The notes below the pieces were generated by a model. That model was not told the DNA's origin. It made no database searches and saw only the letters and a program-made list of their open reading frames with translations. A stretch of DNA of 45,291 nucleotides, from positions 1 through 45,291 of the forward strand of contig JAAYCO010000148.1 of the NCBI GenBank assembly GCA_012729725.1. Reading direction: 5' to 3'. Positions 18,661 to 26,440 of the stretch are shown here, piece by piece. Positions within the stretch are counted from its first letter, which is position 1. Each line of letters starts with the position of its first letter. The translations under genes were made by a program, and so were the position numbers. Origin of the DNA: Planctomycetota bacterium. GTDB taxonomy: Bacteria; Planctomycetota; Phycisphaerae; SM23-33.

Positions 18661-19962
18661 TTACTTCAGCAACTGGGCAACATCGCCCAGCAGGTCGGGA
18701 ATTCTGATGGGCATGTTCTTGTCGATGCTCTCATAGGCGGCAATGCCAACGAGGATGGAATACGCGCCGTCCTTTTCAGTCGCCCTGCGGTTAAGCGGAT
18801 CGGCCGGCGGATTCACCAGGAAGATGTCGTCAAGCATGACCGGGTCGCCGCCGCCGTGGCCGCCCTTGCCCTGGCGAACCTCAAGGGCCTGGGCTCGCGA
18901 AAACTCGGGTATCAGCGTAACCGAGGTCTGATGCTCCTGAAGCTCTCCGGGCACCGTGCCGTCGCCGTTGACGTAAGTCTTCTCGCAGCAGGCGTGTTCG
19001 ATTCTGCCCTTGGTTCCGTTGAACGCCACTCGGTAGCCCTCATACGGGGAGTAGTTGTGCAGCATGTAGCTGAGCAGCGCGCCGCCCTTGTAGCGAACGT
19101 TGGCCACTTCGGTATCCCAAATGTCTATGCCGTCGCCAAAGACGCACTTGTCCCTGATGTAGCCGTCTTCCTTCTCGTTGTCGAGGTAGGTCGCCTTGAG
19201 ATTCTCGTTGCCGGCCATGTCGAGAAAGAAATTGCACTTCTTGGCGACGGGGCAGTTAAGGCAGCGTTCGCCCCTGCCCTTCAGTCCGCGCGCGTCGCCC
19301 TGCTGGGGCGTGTAGAACTTCCTGCTGCCCATGCAGAACACCTCTTCGGGAACATCCGCCAGCCACCAGTTGACAAGGTCAAAGTGGTGTGTTGACTTGT
19401 GAACCAGCAGCGAACCGCTGTTGGCGCGGTTGCGGTGCCAGCGACGGAAATAGTCGGCGCCGTGACGGGTGTCGAGCAGCCATGTGAAATCGACACTCAA
19501 TACATCGCCTATCGCGCCGTTCTGGATGAGTTCTTTCACCTGCGAACGCGGCGGCGAGTAACGGTAGTTGAACGTTACGCGGAGGCTTCGACCGGTCTTG
19601 TTTGTGGTCTTGATGATCTTGCGGCAGCTTTCGGCATCCACCGTCATCGGCTTTTCGCTGATGACATCGCAGCCGAGTTCCATCGCGCGGCAGATGTACT
19701 CGCAGTGCGTGCGATCGATGGTGGTGACAATGACCCCCTGTGGCTTCTGCTCGGCGATCATCCTGTCAAAATCCTGCGCCTTGTACGTGGGCAGCGGGCC
19801 TTTGTCGCCCAGATTCTTGTTGACGAAGTCCATTCTGCCCTGGTTAACGTCGCACAGCGCGACAAGCTCACAGGTATCGGGATACCGCTCCGTCAGCGCC
19901 TCCGTAAACATGCGGCTTCGACCGCCCAAACCAACCTGCACATATCTCTTCTTCGTCATCAA
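18661..19962 (-). CDS. Gfo/Idh/MocA-family oxidoreductase
   Basis: 433 aa; QVGLGGRSRMFTEAL..., CDVNQGRMDFVNK, ISEKPMTVDAESCRKI. Cysteine cluster ERCLNCPVAKKCNFF...DKC. Confidence 0.9.
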   Translation of the reverse strand: MMTKKRYVQVGLGGRSRMFTEALTERYPDTCELVALCDVNQGRMDFVNKNLGDKGPLPTYKAQDFDRMIAEQKPQGVIVTTIDRTHCEYICRAMELGCDVISEKPMTVDAESCRKIIKTTNKTGRSLRVTFNYRYSPPRSQVKELIQNGAIGDVLSVDFTWLLDTRHGADYFRRWHRNRANSGSLLVHKSTHHFDLVNWWLADVPEEVFCMGSRKFYTPQQGDARGLKGRGERCLNCPVAKKCNFFLDMAGNENLKATYLDNEKEDGYIRDKCVFGDGIDIWDTEVANVRYKGGALLSYMLHNYSPYEGYRVAFNGTKGRIEHACCEKTYVNGDGTVPGELQEHQTSVTLIPEFSRAQALEVRQGKGGHGGGDPVMLDDIFLVNPPADPLNRRATEKDGAYSILVGIAAYESIDKNMPIRIPDLLGDVAQLLK

Positions 19963-20060
19963 GACGCTCCTTTAAGCCCGTGAACCCTTGTTGATCACGC
20001 GCGGAACAACGTGTCTCGCGGGAAGGGTTCGGCAGTGGCAATCTGCATGGGTGCTGCTCA

Positions 20061-21275
20061 TCAGGCGTAACTTCCGCCCTCGTTTATACCAAGTTTTTGC
20101 CGTTTGCAAACGCGCATTTGGGCTGCACGAGCCTCGTAGCCGCTCTTGCGGAACGCTTTGAGCGGATCGGCAGGGGCGTTTCGCAAGCTGCGCACCTGCT
20201 TGAGTATCCCGCTAACATCGGCATGGAATGCATCCAGCAGCACTTGTTCGGAGGCTATGGTATCCTCCGCCGATTGCGCCTGTGCGAGCGCTTCGCGATC
20301 AACGCACAGCGCGCGGGCGAAGGCTTCCTGCGCCGTGCAAATGGTCTGTATCGTGGCGGCGATCTTGGGCTTGATGTTGTGCGACTGGTCGATCACGTAC
20401 GAAATATCCAGGTCGCGATTGTGCTGATGCTCCCAGGCCGCGATCTCGTTGAATATGCGGAACAACTGGTATGGATCAATAGAGCCTGCCGTCAGGTCGT
20501 CGTCGGCGTACTTGCGGTCGTTGAAATGGAACCCGCCAAGCATGTTCTCATCGATCAGCCAGGCGACGATCTGCTCGACGTTCGTGCCGGGCAGATGGTG
20601 GCCGATATCCACCAGCACCTTTGCCCGCGCCCCTGCCCGCTTGGCAAGTATGTAGCTCGCGCCCCAGTCGAAAAAGTCGGTGAAGTAGGCTGCCGGCTCG
20701 AAGGGCTTGTACTCGATCAGCAGCGTCATGCCCCGCGGCATTGCGTCGTGAACTTTCTTTAGCGCCGCCGACGCCCATGCCTTGCGCTGTCGGATGTCGG
20801 CCTGGCCGGGATAATTTGCGCCGTCGGCAAACCACAGCGAAACATGCTTGCTGCCTGCCCTGGCGGCGAGCTTGACGCAGTCGAGCATGTGGTTAATCGC
20901 CCTTCGACGGATCGAGGCGTCGCGGTTGGTGATCGAGCCGAACTTGTAGCACTGGTCCTGAAACAGGTTGGGATTGACCGCGCCAATTTTCACGCCGTAC
21001 TTTGCGGCCGTGTTGAGAACCTCCGGGTCAAAGCCGTTGGGAAAGTCCCACAAAGCGTGAACCGCAACGCTCGGCGCCGCCCCGGTGAAGGCGTTCACCG
21101 CGCCGGCGTCCTGGAGCTTGTCTTCCAGATCCACCGCTGAGGCGTCTTGCAGAAACTTGCCGAATCTGGTACCAGTATTCGCGAAACCCCAGGAGGGTAT
21201 CTCAATGCCAAAGCGGGCAAGCCGCTCTACTGTTTTGTCGGTGGAGGACGGTTTTCTAACTCGTTTTTTGCTCAA
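20061..21275 (-). CDS. L-rhamnose isomerase-like sugar isomerase (TIM barrel)
   Basis: FGIEIPSWGFANTGTRFGKF...HALWDFPNGFDPEVL...LLIEYKPFEPAAYFTDFFDWG...KVLVDIGHHLPGTNVEQIVAWLIDENMLGGFHFNDRKYADDDLTAGSIDPYQLFRIF. TTG at 21275 preceded by AGGAGAGG proposed as the start. Confidence 0.85.
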   Translation of the reverse strand: MSKKRVRKPSSTDKTVERLARFGIEIPSWGFANTGTRFGKFLQDASAVDLEDKLQDAGAVNAFTGAAPSVAVHALWDFPNGFDPEVLNTAAKYGVKIGAVNPNLFQDQCYKFGSITNRDASIRRRAINHMLDCVKLAARAGSKHVSLWFADGANYPGQADIRQRKAWASAALKKVHDAMPRGMTLLIEYKPFEPAAYFTDFFDWGASYILAKRAGARAKVLVDIGHHLPGTNVEQIVAWLIDENMLGGFHFNDRKYADDDLTAGSIDPYQLFRIFNEIAAWEHQHNRDLDISYVIDQSHNIKPKIAATIQTICTAQEAFARALCVDREALAQAQSAEDTIASEQVLLDAFHADVSGILKQVRSLRNAPADPLKAFRKSGYEARAAQMRVCKRQKLGINEGGSYA

Positions 21276-21373
21276 GAATGCCTCTCCTTCCTGATTTTGC
21301 GGCGAATTTACGCTAGAATCGCACTTAACGCAATACCTCTGCGCCACGACGCCAGGGCAAAGAACAACGAGTA

Positions 21374-22921
21374 ATGACAAGACTTGCGGATTATCTTGGC
21401 CAGGAGCTTCTGGAACAACTCCAGAGTTCCTTCACTGCTGCATGGGGCAGGCCCGTCACTATCTGCGGCGCGGACGGGTGCGCTCTGCTGCGCACTGCGG
21501 ATTTTGACAGCCCTCCCGATGGAATTTCCGTGCCGGTGATTGTGGACCAGGCCGTAGCGGGCAGCCTGCACGCCCAGAAGACCGACGGCAAAACCGCGCC
21601 GGCCCCATCGCATGCGATGCTTCGCCTGATGGCGGACATGATCGGCAGGCTTTACGCCGACGAACAACGGCTCCGAGCTCGGGCCGAGGAACTGGCTGCC
21701 CTGTTTGGCCTGACAACCGAATTCACCGGCGCGCGGGACCTGCAAGGCCTGCTGGATATGGTGGCCATGACCGTCGTGCGGGCGATGAAGGCAAAGGCGT
21801 GCGGCATTCGCCTGCTGAGCGAAGACCGAAGCGAGCTGGTCATCAAGGCGGTGGCCAATCTTTCAAAGGAATACCTCAACAAAGGCCCGATTCTCGTCTC
21901 AAAGAGCATCATTGACACTCAGGTGCTTTCCACGGGCCGGCCGGTCTACATCGCTGATGAACGCGACGATCCGCGAGTTCTTTACCCGGTGGAGGCAAAG
22001 CGCGAGGGAATCGTCAGCGCGCTCTGCGCACCGCTGATGTACAAGGGCAAGCCTGAAGGCGTTATTCGGGTTTACACAGCCGAGAAGCACGTCTTCGACT
22101 GGTTCGAGACGGCACTGCTTCAGACCATTGCCGCTCAGGCGGCGGCGGCTATAGTGAACGCCCGCCTGTACGCCGACGCGCTGGAGGCTGCCGGCATTCG
22201 CCGCCAGCTCAAGATCGCCTCGGAGGTTCAGCGAAGGCTTACGCCGGCGGCCCCCCCCTCAGTTCCCGGTTGCGATATCGCCGCGGTATATGTGCCGTGT
22301 TTCGACCTGGGCGGCGACTTCTACGATTTCATCTCGCTTCCGCCTGATAATCTGGGAATCGCGATCTGCGACGTTGCGGGCAAGGGCATACCCGCATCTC
22401 TGTTGATGGCCTCAATTCGCGCGTCGCTGCGGGCCCACGCGGTGAACATCTACGACATGTCGGCAGTGCTCGACCGCGTAAACCGCGACCTGTGCGCCGA
22501 CACGCTGATAAGCGAGTTCGCCACCATGTTCTACGGCGTGCTGGACATAAAGACTCGCCGCTTTACCTACACCAACGCAGGGCACGTGCCGCCTATCCTC
22601 ATAAGAGGCGGTGAAACGTGCAGCCTTACCACCGGCGGCGGGCTGCTGGGCATCAACCCCAGCCTGCAATGGCGCCACGACCACTTCACGCTTAATAGCG
22701 GCGATGTGCTGCTGACATGCACCGACGGTCTGACGGAGGCGCTTAACCATGCCGATGAGCCGTTCGGAAGAGACAGGATCATCGCAGCCGCACAGGCGTC
22801 CATCGAGCAGGGACACTCCGCTGCACAGATCGCAAGACAGGTTCTGTGGGAGATGCGACGCTTCACCGGGCTGCAAACGAAATTTGACGACTTGACTTTG
22901 CTCGTCATAAGGGTTCTATAG
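21374..22921 (+). CDS. GAF-domain + PP2C/SpoIIE (RsbU-like) serine phosphatase
   Basis: 515 aa; GAF region (ALFGLTTEFTGARDLQGLLDMVAMTVVRAMKAKACGIRLL...), then LKIASEVQRRLTP...CDIAAVYVPCFDLGGDFYDFISL...ICDVAGKGIPASLLMASIRASLR...GDVLLTCTDGLTEALN. Confidence 0.93.
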   Translation: MTRLADYLGQELLEQLQSSFTAAWGRPVTICGADGCALLRTADFDSPPDGISVPVIVDQAVAGSLHAQKTDGKTAPAPSHAMLRLMADMIGRLYADEQRLRARAEELAALFGLTTEFTGARDLQGLLDMVAMTVVRAMKAKACGIRLLSEDRSELVIKAVANLSKEYLNKGPILVSKSIIDTQVLSTGRPVYIADERDDPRVLYPVEAKREGIVSALCAPLMYKGKPEGVIRVYTAEKHVFDWFETALLQTIAAQAAAAIVNARLYADALEAAGIRRQLKIASEVQRRLTPAAPPSVPGCDIAAVYVPCFDLGGDFYDFISLPPDNLGIAICDVAGKGIPASLLMASIRASLRAHAVNIYDMSAVLDRVNRDLCADTLISEFATMFYGVLDIKTRRFTYTNAGHVPPILIRGGETCSLTTGGGLLGINPSLQWRHDHFTLNSGDVLLTCTDGLTEALNHADEPFGRDRIIAAAQASIEQGHSAAQIARQVLWEMRRFTGLQTKFDDLTLLVIRVL

Positions 22922-22936
22922 TAGAATCACTTGCTG

Positions 22937-22956
22937 CCGCCGGGGCGGTCCGGCGG
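22937..22956 (+). terminator. GC-rich hairpin downstream of the PP2C gene
   Basis: CCGCCGG-GGCGGT-CCGGCGG, 7-bp stem followed by GGTTTCACGTTTTT. Confidence 0.45.
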
Positions 22957-22996
22957 GGTTTCACGTTTTTGGAAGAGATTCGAGTAGCCATTACCT

Positions 22997-24037
22997 ATGA
23001 GCCATTTCTGTCTGCTGAGCGACCCGGGAACCTACGCTAGCCACGATCCAGTACTTGTGAGCGACCCCCAAAGCCGTTCCAAGTGGCTGGACTTCTTCCA
23101 AGAGCAATTCGAAGTCGCGTTGAAACAGGCATCATCCACATACGGCAGGATGTACACGCGCTCGATAACCGCCGCCCGAGAACAATTCGCCAAATCAATC
23201 GTCGAACTTCGCCAGGCGACAGACAAGCTTTCCTTCGGCGACCTGTGCGTCGTTCGAGAAGCGGCCCTGCGCCAGCACGGCCTGCATGACCCGTTCGGCC
23301 AGATGAAAACGCGTGAAAAGGTCGCCTGGACCGAACTGTATCCAAAGGTGGTCCGCAACAACCGCATGCTTCAGGGCAACGGGCGATACAAAAACCTTAT
23401 TGCCGGGATTTTCGCAGCTGGGCTTTTCGATCCGACCGCGCCGGAAATGGAAGAGCTTACTGACAAGCGGGATTTCTTTGAGGAACTCAACGACTCGCCG
23501 CCCCGGCCGTGGTTGATCGACGACTTCGACGCCCTCGCCGCCGACCTCAGTGTCGCCCCGCCGACTAAATGGTCGAAGGCGATCATGTTTGTGGACAACG
23601 CCGGCGCTGAATTCGTCGTTGGCGCTGTTCCCCTTGTTCGTGAGCTTGCGCTGGCGGGCACGAAGATCGTGCTGGCCGCGAACGATCAGCCATGCATGGG
23701 CGTAATCACCGCCGATGAGACTGCCGCCGTGGTCGAGCAACTTTCCCTTGTTGACGACGACCTTGCCGCGTTGATTCAGGGCGGCATGATCGAGGTTGTC
23801 GGCACCGGCCAGACCACCCCGCTGCTGGACCTCTCGTCAGTCAGCGACGAACTTAACGAAGCCGCCCAGGACGCCGAGCTTGTGATTCTCGAAGGAATGG
23901 GCAAGACCATAAACAACATAAACACCGCGTTCAAGACCGACGCCCTCATGGTCGCCATGCTCAAGGACAGCCGCATCGCTTCGCAACTAAACGGCGAACT
24001 CTGCGATTGCGTGTGCAAATACGTGGTTCGCCGGTAG
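22997..24037 (+). CDS. DUF89/ARMT1-like (damage-control phosphatase-type) protein
   Basis: 346 aa; KAIMFVDNAGAEFVVGAVPLVRELALAGTKIVLAANDQP and AELVILEGMGKTINNINTAFKTDALMVAMLKD resemble the DUF89 domain including the one in PANK4. Confidence 0.75.
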   Translation: MSHFCLLSDPGTYASHDPVLVSDPQSRSKWLDFFQEQFEVALKQASSTYGRMYTRSITAAREQFAKSIVELRQATDKLSFGDLCVVREAALRQHGLHDPFGQMKTREKVAWTELYPKVVRNNRMLQGNGRYKNLIAGIFAAGLFDPTAPEMEELTDKRDFFEELNDSPPRPWLIDDFDALAADLSVAPPTKWSKAIMFVDNAGAEFVVGAVPLVRELALAGTKIVLAANDQPCMGVITADETAAVVEQLSLVDDDLAALIQGGMIEVVGTGQTTPLLDLSSVSDELNEAAQDAELVILEGMGKTINNINTAFKTDALMVAMLKDSRIASQLNGELCDCVCKYVVRR

Positions 24038-24166
24038 CCTTCGCCCAAGATAGCGAAACGGCGGATGCTTACAGGATCTCAAACGCTGCCCATCTTCTGG
24101 ACGTTGGCGACAAGCTCGTGCATCATAGTCTTTTCGCCACCATACTTTGCCGCGTAGAATACTTGC

Positions 24167-24835
24167 ATGTCTGGGCTGATCGTAAACGAGATATTCTTCA
24201 GCATTCAGGGCGAGGGATCTCGCGCGGGGCTTCCGTGCGTGATGGTTCGCTTGTCCGGCTGCAACTTGCGATGCCTGTGGTGCGACACCGCCTATGCATG
24301 GGAGGGCGGCAAGGAAATGTCCATCATGCAGGTGATCGCCGCCAGCGAGCAATTCCGCTGTCCTCTGATAGAAGTGACAGGCGGCGAACCGCTGCGACAA
24401 GCCAGGACGAAGGATCTGCTTAACGAACTTGCCGCCCGCGGCCATACCGTACTGCTGGAGACCAACGGCTCGTTCGACATCCGCGGCATAGACACGCGAG
24501 TGACGCGCATAATGGACATCAAATGCCCATCAAGCGGCATGAGCGACCGGATGCTATGGTCCAACATTGACGCAATATTGCCCGGCGACGAGATTAAGTT
24601 CGTCATCGCCGATCGCGCCGACTACGACTACGCCGCCGGCGTCATCCGCGAGCAAAAACTCACGGGGCGATGCGCATTGATAATGTCGCCGGTGGGCCTT
24701 TCACTTGCCTCTCAACTGGCGAAGTGGATACTGCAAGAGAGGCTCCCGGTGCGTCTTGGCCTGCAACTGCACAAGATAATCTGGCCGGTCGAGGTCGAGG
24801 GAATTCGAGATTCCTCGCACCCGGCCGCCACATGA
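24167..24835 (+). CDS. queE: 7-carboxy-7-deazaguanine synthase (radical SAM)
   Basis: 222 aa; MSGLIVNEIFFSIQGEGSRAGLPCVMVRLSGCNLRCLWCDTAYAW (CxxxCxxC), EVTGGEPL. Confidence 0.95.
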   Translation: MSGLIVNEIFFSIQGEGSRAGLPCVMVRLSGCNLRCLWCDTAYAWEGGKEMSIMQVIAASEQFRCPLIEVTGGEPLRQARTKDLLNELAARGHTVLLETNGSFDIRGIDTRVTRIMDIKCPSSGMSDRMLWSNIDAILPGDEIKFVIADRADYDYAAGVIREQKLTGRCALIMSPVGLSLASQLAKWILQERLPVRLGLQLHKIIWPVEVEGIRDSSHPAAT

Positions 24836-25209
24836 TGGAATGCCAAATGAAAGCAGAAGTCATCAAGACGTTCAGATTCGAGGCGGCCCACCACCTCAGC
24901 GCCGTCGGACCGGAGCATAAATGCCACAACATTCACGGCCACAGCTATCGTGTGGATATTCACGTTTCCGGTCCGGTTGACGCCAAGGCGGGATGGGTTA
25001 TCGATTTTGGGGTGATAAAGCAAATCGTCAAGCCGATTCTGGACGAACTGGACCACCACAACCTCGACGACATCCCGGGCCTCGAGAATTCAACCAGCGA
25101 GCTGCTGGCGTGCTGGCTGTGGAGCCGTATCAAGCCGCTGCTGGGCGGGCTCAGCGCCGTGGTCGTGTGGGAAAGCGATTCGTCCAGGGCAGTCTATCGC
25201 GGGGAATGA
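24832..25209 (+). CDS. queD: 6-carboxy-5,6,7,8-tetrahydropterin synthase (queD-like)
   Basis: FRFEAAHHLSAVGPEHKCHNIHGHSYRVDIHVSG...GWVIDFGVIKQIVKPILDELDHHNLDD. ATG at 24832 overlaps the queE stop (ATGA); ATG 24847 is an alternative start. Confidence 0.93.
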   Translation: MMECQMKAEVIKTFRFEAAHHLSAVGPEHKCHNIHGHSYRVDIHVSGPVDAKAGWVIDFGVIKQIVKPILDELDHHNLDDIPGLENSTSELLACWLWSRIKPLLGGLSAVVVWESDSSRAVYRGE

Positions 25210-25308
25210 TAACGCGACGATTGCGCATCAGGCGGGAATTCGCCGCGCTCCAGCGTTGCTAAGCCAATCGGAACCGTATACATTATGCGGTTTCGAAAGG
25301 AACCAAAG

Positions 25309-26403
25309 ATGAATATTGCTGTTATTGGCGGCGACGGAACAGGACCGGAAGTTGTGGCCGAAGGCATGAAGGTGCTCCAGGCTGTGTCGAAGAAGGTCGG
25401 CTTCAAGTACACCACGAAGGAATTCGACCTCAGCGGCGACCGTTATCTTGCCGCCGGCGGCAACCCTGACGCCCCGTCCATACCCGTTGTCAGCGATGCG
25501 GAAATCGCCGAGCTTCGCGCATACGACGCCATTTATCTTGGCGCCGTAGGACATCCCAAAATCGCCCCCGGCATTCTGGAAAAGGGCCTGTTGCTCCGCC
25601 TGAGGTTTGAACTGGACCAGTACATCAACCTGCGTCCCGTCAAGCTTTACCCCGGCGTGTACACCCCGCTGAAGGACAAAGAGCCCAAGGATATCGACTT
25701 CGTCGTCGTCCGTGAGAACACCGAAGGCATATACACCGGCATGGGCGGCGTGCAGTACAAGGGAACTCAGCAGGAGGTTTCCACCCAGGTCAATTGCACC
25801 ACGCGGTTCGGCGCCGAGCGGGCGATTCGCTACGCCTTTGAATTCTGCCGCCGCCGCAACAGCAGCAAGAAGATGCTCACGCTGGTGCATAAGACCAACG
25901 TGCTCACATTCGCCGGCGATACGTGGTATCGCGCCTTCATGGAAATCGGCAAGGAATACCCGGACATCAAGAAAGACTACAACCACGTCGACGCCTGCTG
26001 CATGTGGTTCGTCAAGAATCCCGAATACTATGACGTGATTGTCACCGACAACATCTTCGGCGACATAATCACCGACCTTGCCGCCATGATCCAGGGCGGG
26101 CTGGGCGTCGCCGCGGGTGGAAACATAAACCCCGCCGGCGTCAGCATGTACGAGCCCATGGGCGGCAGCGCCCCCAAGTACACCGGGCAGAACGTGATCA
26201 ACCCTATCGCAGCCATTGCCGCAATGGGCATGCTGCTGCGTAATACGGGCGTTCACAAGAACGATTCCAAGCTCATCCAGGCCGGTGACATGGTGGAGAA
26301 GGCGGTTATGGCCACCACCCAGAAGATGAAATCGCAGGCTGCGGGCAAAATGGGTTACTCGACCACTGAAGTCGGCGATCTCGTTGCCGCCGCACTGGCG
26401 TAA
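25309..26403 (+). CDS. Isocitrate/isopropylmalate dehydrogenase family protein, 3-isopropylmalate dehydrogenase-like
   Basis: In-frame ATG at 25309: [23 protein letters not shown]...[14 protein letters not shown]...[34 protein letters not shown]...[20 protein letters not shown]. Confidence 0.9.
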   Translation: MNIAVIGGDGTGPEVVAEGMKVLQAVSKKVGFKYTTKEFDLSGDRYLAAGGNPDAPSIPVVSDAEIAELRAYDAIYLGAVGHPKIAPGILEKGLLLRLRFELDQYINLRPVKLYPGVYTPLKDKEPKDIDFVVVRENTEGIYTGMGGVQYKGTQQEVSTQVNCTTRFGAERAIRYAFEFCRRRNSSKKMLTLVHKTNVLTFAGDTWYRAFMEIGKEYPDIKKDYNHVDACCMWFVKNPEYYDVIVTDNIFGDIITDLAAMIQGGLGVAAGGNINPAGVSMYEPMGGSAPKYTGQNVINPIAAIAAMGMLLRNTGVHKNDSKLIQAGDMVEKAVMATTQKMKSQAAGKMGYSTTEVGDLVAAALA

Positions 26404-26412
26404 TAATGTAGT

Positions 26413-26435
26413 AAGCGAGGCAAGGCGCCTCGCTT
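26413..26435 (+). terminator. Hairpin between leuB-like gene and purL
   Basis: AAGCGAGGC-AAGGC-GCCTCGCTT, perfect 9-bp stem. Confidence 0.5.
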
Positions 26436-26440
26436 GACGA

